NCBI RefSeq assembly: GCF_014696715.1
Contig: NZ_JACJQO010000005.1
Location: 744,001-808,000, forward strand
From: Pseudanabaena sp. FACHB-2040
GTDB taxonomy: Bacteria; Cyanobacteriota; Cyanobacteriia; Phormidesmidales; Phormidesmidaceae
Direction: 5' to 3'
Length of the DNA: 64,000 nucleotides
Part shown: piece after piece, positions 56,184 through 64,000 of the stretch
How positions within the stretch are numbered: position 1 is the stretch's first letter
How the letters are laid out: each line of letters starts with the position of its first letter
Notes under the pieces: generated by a model
Seen by the model: the letters and a program-made list of their open reading frames with translations, nothing else
The model's database searches: none
What the model was told of the DNA's origin: nothing
Translations under genes and position numbers: made by a program

Positions 56184-56380
56184 GAGGGACTGGGCAAGGT
56201 CGCTCAGCATTAGCCTCGGGTTTTGGCTGTAAACAGCAGCCCAGCGTAATCCTTGAGGCAAATGGTTGAATATCACTGCTGAGGATTTTGAGGTTTTCTC
56301 CTGTGGTTGGCCTGAACTGCTAGGGAGTAAAAATCCGTATTAAGATCAGAAGCTCTCAGTGAAATCGTTTCGTAACGTTC

Positions 56381-58738
56381 ATGCTCAACATTGTTCAGGC
56401 CATTGCTGACGAACTCAGTCTCAAAACCACTCAGGTTCAAGCCACGCTAGACCTGTTTGATGAGGGAGCGACGGTGCCCTTTGTTGCCCGCTACCGCAAA
56501 GAGCGCACCGGGGAGCTAGATGAGACTCAGCTGCGGCAGATTGCCGATCGCTTTGCCTACCTGACAGAACTAGAAGCCAGAAAGCAGACGGTACTGAATG
56601 AAATTGCATCCCAAGGCAAGCTCACGGACGAACTCAGGGCCAAAATCGAAACTTGCGAGCTTAAGACCGAGCTAGAAGATCTCTACTTGCCCTACCGCCC
56701 CAAGCGCCGCACCCGCGCCACAATGGCTAAGGAAAAGGGCTTAGAGGCGTTAGCAGACTGGATCGAGCAGCTCAACCGTGATGGGACGAGGGTAGAGTCC
56801 CTATCATCTGAAGCGGCCAAGTATGTCTCTGAGGACAAGGGTGTTGCCAGCACTGACGAGGCGCTACAGGGGGCTGCTGACATTTTGGCTGAGCGTGTGG
56901 CCGAATCTGCAGATCTAAGGGCCTACGTGCGCGAAACCTTCTTGAAGCGGGGAATATTCACCTCCAAGATTAAGCCCGACCACCCCGAAGGCTCAACCAA
57001 GTTTGAGATGTATCGCCAGTACCAGTCTGCGGTTAAAGACATTGCACCCCACAACCTACTGGCGCTGCTGCGGGGCGAAAAAGAGGGCATTCTCAAGCTG
57101 GAGCTGACCTTTGACGAGGAGCAGATTTTGGCAGAGCTAGAGAGCGAGGTGATTCGCACTAAGGCTTCTGCTGTCCGTAGCTTTTATCGGGCCATGATCG
57201 AAGATGCCTTTGATCGCCTGATGAAAGGCTCCCTCACCAGTGAAGTGATTGCCGAGAAGAAAGCCTGGGCTGACGAAGAATCAATCCAAACTTTCGAGGC
57301 CAACCTGAAGAATCTGCTGCTGTCGGCCCCGGCGGGCATGAAGCCTACCCTCGGCGTAGACCCCGGCTTTCGCACGGGCTGCAAGGTGGCAGCACTAGAT
57401 CATACGGGCAAGTTCTTAGAATATCAGGCCGTGTTTCCCCACCAGTCTGATCGGCAGCGACAGCAAGCAGCAGCCACGCTGAAGGCGATGATCCAGAAGC
57501 ACCGAATTGAGCTGATTGCCATTGGCAACGGCACCGCTAGCCGCGAAACCGATGCTTTTGTCGCCGAAGTGATCAAAGATCTGGAGCAGCCCCCGATCAA
57601 AGTGATGGTGAACGAGTCGGGAGCCTCGATCTACTCGGCCAGCGAGGTTGCCCTAGAGGAATTCCCTGAACTGGATGTGACCGTGCGCGGAGCCATCAGC
57701 ATTGCTCGCCGCCTGCAAGATCCGCTGGCAGAACTGGTCAAAATCGATCCTAAATCTATCGGTGTGGGCCAGTATCAGCACGACGTAGACCAAAAGCGGC
57801 TAAAGCAAAAGCTAGATGAAACGGTAGAAAGCTGCGTTAACTACGTGGGCGTAGACCTGAATATGGCCTCTAAGCAGCTCTTGACCTATGTGTCAGGAAT
57901 TTCGCCTGCGATCGCAAACAACATCGTCGCCTACCGCAACGAAAATGGCGCGTTTCGCACCCGCAAAGAACTGATGAAGGTGAAAAAGCTTGGCCCCAAA
58001 GCCTTCGAGCAAGCAGCAGGATTCCTCCGTATCCGCGAGAGCGAGAATCCGCTGGACAACACCGCTGTTCACCCTGAGAGCTATGGGATTGTGGGTGCGA
58101 TCGCAACCGACCTACAGCTGCCCCTAGTGCAGATCACCCAAGCCACCGACCGGCTCAAAACCCTCGACCTAAAGCGTTACATCACTGATACCGTAGGCGA
58201 ACCCACCCTGCGCGACATCTTCCAGGAACTGGAGAAGCCCGGACGCGACCCCCGTGACCAGTTCACCTACGCCCAGTTTCAAGAGGGGGTGAACGAGATC
58301 AGCGACCTGAAGCCAGGAATGCAGCTAGAGGGTGTGGTCACCAACGTCGCTAACTTCGGAGCCTTCGTCGATATCGGAGTGCATCAGGACGGGCTAATCC
58401 ACGTCTCTCAGCTAGCCGATCGCTTTGTCAGCGACCCCAAAGAGATTGTCCACGTCGGCCAGGTGGTAAAGGTACGAGTTATGGAGGTCGATGTCAAACT
58501 CAAGCGCATCAGTCTCTCCATGCGGGCCAATTCCGATGGTGGCAAGCAACCTCAAAGCGCTAAGCCCGCCGCTACAAAGGGCAAACCCCAACCCAACAGC
58601 GGTAAAACTCAACCCAACAGCGGTAAAACTCAACCGAGCAGCAATAAGCCCCAACCAAGCCCCAGCGAGCCGTCGGCCAATTCTAAACAAGCTACTCTGA
58701 AAGACCTTCAGGCCAAGTTCGGAAAGCCCAAACGCTAG
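56381..58738 (+). CDS. tex: Tex-family RNA-binding transcription accessory protein
   Basis: A 785-residue Tex protein, with the N-terminal helical domain, a YqgF-like region containing LGVDPGFRTGCKVAALD, the helix-hairpin-helix region (SGISPAIANNIVAYRNENGA) and an S1 domain (GMQLEGVVTNVANFGAFVDI). The tail (about 715-765) carries repeats of PNSGKTQ type. Tex binds nucleic acid and affects transcription and stress tolerance in bacteria. Confidence 0.95.
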   Translation: MLNIVQAIADELSLKTTQVQATLDLFDEGATVPFVARYRKERTGELDETQLRQIADRFAYLTELEARKQTVLNEIASQGKLTDELRAKIETCELKTELEDLYLPYRPKRRTRATMAKEKGLEALADWIEQLNRDGTRVESLSSEAAKYVSEDKGVASTDEALQGAADILAERVAESADLRAYVRETFLKRGIFTSKIKPDHPEGSTKFEMYRQYQSAVKDIAPHNLLALLRGEKEGILKLELTFDEEQILAELESEVIRTKASAVRSFYRAMIEDAFDRLMKGSLTSEVIAEKKAWADEESIQTFEANLKNLLLSAPAGMKPTLGVDPGFRTGCKVAALDHTGKFLEYQAVFPHQSDRQRQQAAATLKAMIQKHRIELIAIGNGTASRETDAFVAEVIKDLEQPPIKVMVNESGASIYSASEVALEEFPELDVTVRGAISIARRLQDPLAELVKIDPKSIGVGQYQHDVDQKRLKQKLDETVESCVNYVGVDLNMASKQLLTYVSGISPAIANNIVAYRNENGAFRTRKELMKVKKLGPKAFEQAAGFLRIRESENPLDNTAVHPESYGIVGAIATDLQLPLVQITQATDRLKTLDLKRYITDTVGEPTLRDIFQELEKPGRDPRDQFTYAQFQEGVNEISDLKPGMQLEGVVTNVANFGAFVDIGVHQDGLIHVSQLADRFVSDPKEIVHVGQVVKVRVMEVDVKLKRISLSMRANSDGGKQPQSAKPAATKGKPQPNSGKTQPNSGKTQPSSNKPQPSPSEPSANSKQATLKDLQAKFGKPKR
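58560..58660 (+). repeat. In-frame tandem repeats in the tex 3' end
   Basis: A 21-base unit, caacccaacagcggtaaaac with one more base, recurs two to three times and encodes PNSGKTQ-type steps. Confidence 0.8.
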
Positions 58739-58776
58739 CAAACCCTCACGCGATATCAAGATCTCGCCGGAGATTT

Positions 58777-58865
58777 GTAGGATGGGTAAAGCAAAGCGTG
58801 CCCGTCATTCTGCTTAAATGTTTAGGATTGTGATGGGCACGGGCTTTGCCCTTTGCCCATCCTAC
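58777..58865. repeat. Inverted repeat gtaggatggg ... cccatcctac
   Basis: An 89-base element with arms gtaggatgggtaaagc at the left and its near complement ctttgcccatcctac at the right; the inside keeps gtgcccgtcat / atgggcac. It looks like the short MITE-like elements spread in many cyanobacteria. No coding. Confidence 0.8.
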
Positions 58866-58890
58866 TTTGCCTTACTCTTTTTGCAGAATA

Positions 58891-58918
58891 GCCCCTTTCA
58901 GAATTGGCTGAAGGGGCC
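58891..58918. terminator. Hairpin between tex and a minus-strand gene
   Basis: Arms gcccctttcag and ctgaaggggc with one bulged T around aattgg. It may end tex and/or the converging gene; no T-run on either side. Confidence 0.45.
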
Positions 58919-58935
58919 TAACTCACTGGGATAGA

Positions 58936-59172
58936 TTAGCTTTCTAATTCTGCATTAGGAGCACTTCTCTTAATCAATACACTGATGTACTCTCCGGTTG
59001 CTCCTATGAGTTGTGGTTGAGTCCAAAAAGTCTTGTCAGCGTAATTCAAAGTGGCCAGTAGTTTTTGCGTTGCAACGATTGCTCCATAGTCCCCGATGAG
59101 AATGTGCTTCAGCGTTTCCTGGCTAGAGAGAACCGGGATGGAGCGCAGTAATTCAGTTTTTCTAGTGATCAT
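58936..59172 (-). CDS. Hypothetical protein, 78 residues
   Basis: A small protein beginning MITRKTELLRSIPVLSSQET, with no recognised domain, signal or membrane segment. It is convergent with tex. Function unknown and the ORF is only moderately secure. Confidence 0.5.
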   Translation of the reverse strand: MITRKTELLRSIPVLSSQETLKHILIGDYGAIVATQKLLATLNYADKTFWTQPQLIGATGEYISVLIKRSAPNAELES

Positions 59173-60224
59173 GTTTCTACCTTTTAAAGGAAAACAGGGA
59201 GGTCACTAGTAGCCCCTTAAAGGTAGTCGAACAGGGGCACTAGGCTAAAATGAGCCTAGCGCTGCCTTTCTACCATCTCTAGATTGGGAGCGTTAGGGGG
59301 ATTGAGAGACTGATCCTCTCTCTTTCTCCCGTCTAGGCTCTCCCTGCACTTAAAACGGTATCAGAACCGCTCAGGGAGTTCAACCGTATTTAAGGAAGTC
59401 CTGAAAAATAGGGTGAGTTATCCCTGCGGGCTATGAATAGCGCTGTAATGAGCGAGTGTTCATTTGCAGTGTGCTTTTTCCAGGCTTCCTAGTCGTTCGT
59501 CTGCGTTCTTAGCTCCAGAGGCATTTTGTAGAGTGCCTGTTGCTGCTAATAGAGCTTTTCCTATAAAATTTTGGCAAAAAGTAAAAACCTTCCGGGTGTC
59601 TCCTAATCCTCAGGTATATTAGAAGTTTTCTAGAGATTGAGTTTGTAGCTACTTCAAAAACAAGTAAGAACTTTGTGAATTTGTCGGGCATCGGTTATCA
59701 ACACTTTTCCCTGAACTATAAACTGTGATTAAGCAAATCTTGGGAAACTGCATCAACCCCTGAGCATGGGTAGAGCTATTCATTAGAGGAACTAGTTATT
59801 CCCCCTGCCCAGTCCCGTATAGAAGTATTTCATATTAAGTGTGTTCAGTCAGGTTTCGTCACTCAAAACCTGTAGCTGCATTGGGCTTTGGTGAGCTTAA
59901 AAATTAAATGGTATTGCTGAGTAATGCCTTACTAGAATCAGCCTGCGTAGGATTCTAGGCATCCTCAGACTAATGCTTAGCTCTACCTAGCTGACAGGTT
60001 GAGCACATCTTTTTATTCTTTAGAAATTCGTTTTAGCTGTTTTAATACTAGTTCTAACTGTTGGAGCTGAATGCTGTGTCGAGCGCGAATTTCTGTGCTC
60101 TTACTAGCCAATTTAGTAGCTTGACAGTCAGGAGATTAGTATAAGCCGTGTGCTTCATTTTGCTGGGAAGTTCCTGTTATCTGCAACATCTTCAGACAAC
60201 CTCTCTACTCCCCCTCGAAACACT
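59173..60224. other. Gene-free stretch upstream of the DUF4347 gene
   Basis: About one kilobase, AT-richer than its neighbours, with no recognisable protein in six frames. It contains a small hairpin ctaggctaaaatgagcctag near 59240 and a palindromic segment ctccctg ... cagggag (59340-59378). Short frames here look random. Confidence 0.5.
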
Positions 60225-60797
60225 ATGTGTCCAACAATTAATCTCTTTCCTGGTTCCAGCGTGGTCACGCAAGAGGCAGTTTCCCATCAGGTTATGGATT
60301 TTGCCCGCCGCACCCTAGTTGTCTTTGACTCTCGCGTTCCCGACCTCACTACTCTGTTAAACGCGCTTGTTAAAAACACAACATCCTATATTCTGACCCC
60401 AGAAGAATACCCCCTGTTAACTATCACCTACCTACTCAGCAAAACTAGAACCAGGCGATTGGCCTTGGTCGCCCCTGGCGCTCCTGGCCTTATTCACCTC
60501 GGTGCAGAGTGCCTTGACCGGGCGCGCGTTAAAGCTCGAGCTGGTCTACTGCAAGAGTGGGGCGTTGAAGAGATCGACCTCTATAGCTGTAGGGTGGGCC
60601 AGGATGGTCGCTTTATTGAAGAACTGGCGCAGCAGACAGGAGCACGGGTTGCGGCTGCGACAGGTCTAGTCGGTTCTGCTGCTCAAGGTGGAAGCTGGAA
60701 GCTAGCCAATCAAAGTTCCTCTGCAGTTTTTGACCTCAAACGTCTGCAGGCCTACAAGTCAGTTCTCAGTGGCGAGGAGCTTAGTAAGGCTAGTTGA
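60225..60797 (+). CDS. Stand-alone DUF4347 protein
   Basis: A 190-residue protein built of a DUF4347 domain: LVVFDSRVPDLTTLLNAL, then IDLYSCRVGQDGRFIEELAQ and GLVGSAAQGGSWKLA. DUF4347 normally opens very large repeat adhesins or hemolysin-type proteins. Here it stands alone. The start ATG at 60225 (MCPTINLF) is preferred over 60150 by domain position. The ABC exporter starts 58 bases later. Confidence 0.75.
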   Translation: MCPTINLFPGSSVVTQEAVSHQVMDFARRTLVVFDSRVPDLTTLLNALVKNTTSYILTPEEYPLLTITYLLSKTRTRRLALVAPGAPGLIHLGAECLDRARVKARAGLLQEWGVEEIDLYSCRVGQDGRFIEELAQQTGARVAAATGLVGSAAQGGSWKLANQSSSAVFDLKRLQAYKSVLSGEELSKAS

Positions 60798-60854
60798 ACC
60801 TAAAAGATGCATCCGTAGGAAACAGGCCCCTCTTCCAAGCGCTATCTTGGAAAT

Positions 60855-62705
60855 ATGACAAGATGGCGCTTTCGCAATCCCCTGCGATGGGGGTCCCGAC
60901 GGTTGCGGGACTTAGGACAATCTCTCTCGATTTATCAATACGGTGGTCGCGCCATTCAGCTGGTGTGGACGACAGACTGGCGGCTGACGCTGTTTCTAGG
61001 TGGGCTGACGCTGGTAGCAGGTTTGTTGCCAGGTGCGATCGCATATGTCGGCAAACTGATTGTCGATAGTGTTGTGCTGGCCTCTCAGTCAGGTTTAGCT
61101 GAAGATCGCATAACCGCTCTCACCTACCTGGGTGTTGAAGCAGGGTTGGTAGCAGTCTTAGCTGCAGCTAACCAGGGGCTAAACCTGTGCCAGTCGCTGC
61201 TGCGGGTGCTGCTAGGGCAAAAGGTCAACGTGCTGATTCTAGAAAAGGCCCAGACGCTTACCCTAGAGCACTTCGAAGACTCCGAGTTTTACGACAAGAT
61301 GACGCGGGCTCGGCGGGAAGCCTCAAACCGGCCCTTGAGCATGGTGACGCGCACCTTTGGCTTTGTTCAGAGCGTGCTTTCTCTGATTGCTTACGGCGGC
61401 CTGCTGCTGCAGTTTTCTGGGTGGGCAGTGCTGATTTTGGTGCTGGCGGCAGTGCCCGCCTTTGTGGCAGAAACTAAATTTGCCGGAGAAGCCTTCCGCC
61501 TGTTTAAGTGGCGATCTCCCGAAACCCGTCAGCAAACGTATTTAGAAACCCTGCTAGCCCGCGAAGATTTTGCTAAGGAAGTAAAGCTGTTTCAGCTAGG
61601 GCCTTTGCTGCTGCAGCGCTACCGAGACATTTTTCAGGGGCTCTATGCCGAAGATCGCAACCTGACGATTCGCCGCAGTGGGTGGAGCTACGGGCTGGGG
61701 CTGGTGAGTACGGCAGCCTTTTACGTGGCCTATTGCTGGATTGTGCTAGATGCGATCGCAGGTCGCATCTCCCTAGGCGACCTAACCATGTACCTAACCG
61801 TCTTTCGCCAAGGACAGAGCACCTTTACCAGTGCCCTCAGCTCAATTGGCGGCATGTACGAAGACGGGCTGTATCTCTCTAACCTGTACGAGTTTCTAGA
61901 GCAGCCCGTGAGCGAAGAGAATGGCTACGCCCGCTCTGGCCTGTTTCCTGAGGATGGGCTGCGGTTTGAAAACGTTTCCTTTTCCTACCCAGGTAATCCC
62001 GAACCGGCCCTGCACCAGGTCTCTTTTCACCTAAAGCCAGGGGAAAAGCTAGCGATCGTTGGCGAAAACGGCTCTGGTAAGACCACTCTAATCAAGCTGC
62101 TGACTCGTCTCTATATACCCACAGGCGGGCGGATTCTGCTGGATGGCCGAGACTTGAAGGATTGGGACATTGAGGTTCTGCAGCAGCGGATTGGCGTGAT
62201 CTTTCAAGACTTTGTTCGCTACCAGTTCACGGTGGGCGAAAATATCGGCACCGGAGACGTCAGCCACTTTGAAGCCGAAGACCTCTGGCAAACCGCGGCT
62301 CACAAAGGCACCGCCACCCCGTTCATCGAATCTCTGCCTCAAGGGTTTCATACCCAGCTAGGCCGCTGGTTTAAGGGTGGTCAAGAGCTGTCGGGCGGTC
62401 AGTGGCAAAAAATTGCGCTCTCTCGCGCTTTCATGCGCACCCAGGCGGATGTGCTGGTGCTAGACGAACCCACCTCGGCAATGGATGCCGAAGCCGAAAG
62501 CCAGATCTTTGATCACTTTCAAACGGTTACGGAAAAGCAAATGGCGATTCTTATCTCCCACCGCTTTTCCACCGTTCGCCGAGCTGACAAGATTATTGTG
62601 CTAGCCAGGGGTGCTCTGATTGAGCAGGGCACCCACGAAGAATTGCTCAGTCAAGATGGCCGCTACGCCCGTCTGTTTTCTATGCAGGCTGCTGGATATC
62701 GCTAA
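60855..62705 (+). CDS. ABC exporter, fused permease and ATPase
   Basis: A 616-residue half-transporter with a six-helix domain (about 35-340) and an NBD: Walker A GENGSGKTT, signature LSGGQWQK, Walker B VLVLDEPTSAMD, H-loop ISHRFS. The membrane domain is divergent from the exporter at 6983. It is next to the DUF4347 gene, same strand, 58 bases apart, so co-transcription is likely. Substrate unknown. Confidence 0.88.
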   Translation: MTRWRFRNPLRWGSRRLRDLGQSLSIYQYGGRAIQLVWTTDWRLTLFLGGLTLVAGLLPGAIAYVGKLIVDSVVLASQSGLAEDRITALTYLGVEAGLVAVLAAANQGLNLCQSLLRVLLGQKVNVLILEKAQTLTLEHFEDSEFYDKMTRARREASNRPLSMVTRTFGFVQSVLSLIAYGGLLLQFSGWAVLILVLAAVPAFVAETKFAGEAFRLFKWRSPETRQQTYLETLLAREDFAKEVKLFQLGPLLLQRYRDIFQGLYAEDRNLTIRRSGWSYGLGLVSTAAFYVAYCWIVLDAIAGRISLGDLTMYLTVFRQGQSTFTSALSSIGGMYEDGLYLSNLYEFLEQPVSEENGYARSGLFPEDGLRFENVSFSYPGNPEPALHQVSFHLKPGEKLAIVGENGSGKTTLIKLLTRLYIPTGGRILLDGRDLKDWDIEVLQQRIGVIFQDFVRYQFTVGENIGTGDVSHFEAEDLWQTAAHKGTATPFIESLPQGFHTQLGRWFKGGQELSGGQWQKIALSRAFMRTQADVLVLDEPTSAMDAEAESQIFDHFQTVTEKQMAILISHRFSTVRRADKIIVLARGALIEQGTHEELLSQDGRYARLFSMQAAGYR

Positions 62706-62853
62706 CCTCAGAGCATTAATCGCAGGGTGTGTCACCTTAAACGCACCGTACCGATTCCCTGAAGGGAGCTGCTCTTTGCCGAATCTGGTGCATCACAGCT
62801 GCAATGACATATCCTACCGATGCTGGACGTAGATCTCTGCGCCCTGAGCAGTC

Positions 62854-63486
62854 TTAGGGCGCTAATGCTGTCCCCACCAGACAAGCCCCCGTTAGGCTGG
62901 CCCCCTCTAAATGGGTACCCTCCAGCTCTGAGCAGAGCAGATTGGCTCCGGTCAGGGTCGCGCCAGACAGATTCGCCTCTCGCAGGTCGGCTTCCTCTAG
63001 ATTGGCATTGTCTAGCCGCGCCCCCTGTAGATCGGCTCGTGACAAGTCAGCCCCCTGTAGGTTTGCCCCGCTCAAGTTGGTGCCGCGCAGGTCAACTCCC
63101 CGCAGGTCAACTCCCTGCAGATTCACGTTCATCAGGTTGGCCCCGCTGAGAAAGGCCCCAGCCAGACTCACCCCGCTGAGGCGAGCCCCCATCAGGTTAG
63201 CGCCGCGCAGGTTGGCCCCGCGCAGGTCGGCCCCAGAGAGGTCGCACTGCATCAGGTTAGCTCCCCAGAGGTTGGCCCGCAGGTCGGCTCCAGCCAAATT
63301 TGCCCCCATCAGGTTGGCTCCCTCTAGGTGAGCGCGGGACAGATTGGTGCGGGACAGGCCAGCTCCAATCAAGTTGGCTCCGGCTAGCTGCATGCCAGAC
63401 AGGTTAGCACCCGTTAAGTCTTCGTCTTCCAGGTCAGCACCGGCTGCATGGCGCAGCTGCCCCGACCGAATTGCCTCAATATCCAT
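62854..63486 (-). CDS. Pentapeptide-repeat protein
   Basis: A 210-residue protein made mainly of A(D/N)LxG-type pentapeptides (ANLIGAGLSRTNLSRAHLEG), which would fold as a right-handed quadrilateral beta helix. The function of such proteins is usually unknown. It lies 10 bases downstream of the next minus-strand gene, so they are likely one operon. Confidence 0.88.
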   Translation of the reverse strand: MDIEAIRSGQLRHAAGADLEDEDLTGANLSGMQLAGANLIGAGLSRTNLSRAHLEGANLMGANLAGADLRANLWGANLMQCDLSGADLRGANLRGANLMGARLSGVSLAGAFLSGANLMNVNLQGVDLRGVDLRGTNLSGANLQGADLSRADLQGARLDNANLEEADLREANLSGATLTGANLLCSELEGTHLEGASLTGACLVGTALAP

Positions 63487-63496
63487 AGCTCAGCGA

Positions 63497-64000
63497 TTAA
63501 GAGGACAGCGTTTCTGAAGGTAGAACCACAGGTTCTTCGTCATCAATATTGAGCAGGCCCGCGCCCAGGCTCAGCTTGGTTGGAATGCTGGGCAGGCTAA
63601 TCCCCTGCTGCAGCCCTTTCACCATCAGACTGAGAATGTCTACCAGCTTTGGATCCCATCGCTGGGACTGCTCAGCCTGACACGTGCTTAGGGCAGATCC
63701 CAGCAGTTCACTGAGGTCGGCGTCTTGGGGGGCTTGCGATCGCAGCTCCGCCAGCCGTTGCTGGAAGGTGCTCACCAGCCCCAACATACGTGACTCCAGC
63801 GGAATCTCATCACCGGCCAGTCCGGCAGGCAGGCCCTGGCCGTCCCAGCTCTCATCTTGGTGGGTAATAATGGCAGCGACTGCCCGCAATCGGGGCATGA
63901 TTCGCAGGGCCTGAGTACCGGGAACTAGAGGACAGCTGGGGGCATCGTCTGGCGACCCCATGCTCTCAGCAGTGGAGGGGGCAATGCGGTAAAGCAGCCC
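63497..64000 (-). CDS. HD-GYP-like protein, cut by window edge
   Basis: The reading frame stays open to the window edge, past a Met at 63961, so only the C-terminal 167 residues are seen. The segment HQDESWDGQGLPAGLAGDEI then PLESRMLGLV fits the HD-GYP subtype in the c-di-GMP phosphodiesterase superfamily; the HD metal residues lie outside the window. A C-terminal tail of about 65 residues is unrecognised. It is 10 bases upstream of the pentapeptide-repeat gene. Confidence 0.7.
   Translation of the reverse strand, partial: GLLYRIAPSTAESMGSPDDAPSCPLVPGTQALRIMPRLRAVAAIITHQDESWDGQGLPAGLAGDEIPLESRMLGLVSTFQQRLAELRSQAPQDADLSELLGSALSTCQAEQSQRWDPKLVDILSLMVKGLQQGISLPSIPTKLSLGAGLLNIDDEEPVVLPSETLSS

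Overview
The window is chromosomal DNA from a cyanobacterium. The evidence is a complete kaiA-kaiB-kaiC clock cluster, psbZ (photosystem II), nblA (phycobilisome degradation), the cyanobacterial small RNA Yfr1 in its usual place between a guaB-type gene and trxA, many conserved cyanobacterial hypothetical genes, and very frequent HIP1 palindromes (gcgatcgc). Base composition looks moderately GC-rich. The gene set would fit a non-heterocystous, Leptolyngbya/Nodosilinea-like organism, but that rank is an inference. I saw no prophage, insertion sequence, CRISPR array or rRNA; this looks like ordinary core chromosome.

Layout. 0.2-6.2 kb: a minus-strand CBS/histidine-kinase protein divergent from kaiA, then kaiB and kaiC. 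6.2-9 kb: a small zinc-ribbon protein, a MAPEG-family membrane protein and an ABC exporter. 9.1-14.7 kb: a lipid-type block (cyclopropane-synthase-like methyltransferase and two acyl-lipid/acyl-CoA desaturases) interrupted by hisG and a PLP lyase. 14.8-19 kb: a ProA-family protein lacking the catalytic cysteine, a membrane zinc-ribbon protein, two identical tRNA-Gly(GCC) genes flanking a coiled-coil gene, then psbZ-ribH. 19-27 kb: a plus-strand run with a DHH-CBS-CCA nucleotidyltransferase fusion, a membrane pseudokinase, a UbiB-type kinase and a PP2C phosphatase. 27-31 kb: nblA, a double universal-stress protein and a Ser/Thr kinase whose 3' end is out of frame. 31-38 kb: anmK, ktrA-like, guaB3, Yfr1, trxA, a LOG-family protein and pheS. 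38-48 kb: surE, a metallo-hydrolase, a cellulose-synthase-like glycosyltransferase, ABC ATPase, a 50-residue membrane protein, purB and small conserved proteins. 48-56 kb: a DUF4912 protein, a phosphoesterase, an iron-uptake pair (futA-like and futC-like genes without a permease gene) behind Fur-box-like palindromes, an ABM monooxygenase-like protein, a PchB-type isochorismate lyase/chorismate mutase and a cupin. 56-64 kb: tex, a gene-poor kilobase, a stand-alone DUF4347 protein next to an ABC exporter, a pentapeptide-repeat protein and an HD-GYP-like gene cut by the window edge.

How they work together. KaiA, KaiB and KaiC form the post-translational circadian oscillator; the divergent sensor kinase is a candidate clock-associated signalling protein by position only. 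NblA, thioredoxin, Yfr1, PP2C, the kinases and the stress protein form a broad stress and signalling theme. The iron genes may form a small Fur-controlled region. The most useful second-look items are the cysteine-less ProA paralogue, the kinase frameshift, KaiC Phe402, the orphan PchB-type enzyme and the permease-less fut pair. I did not find a convincing wholly new multi-gene system.
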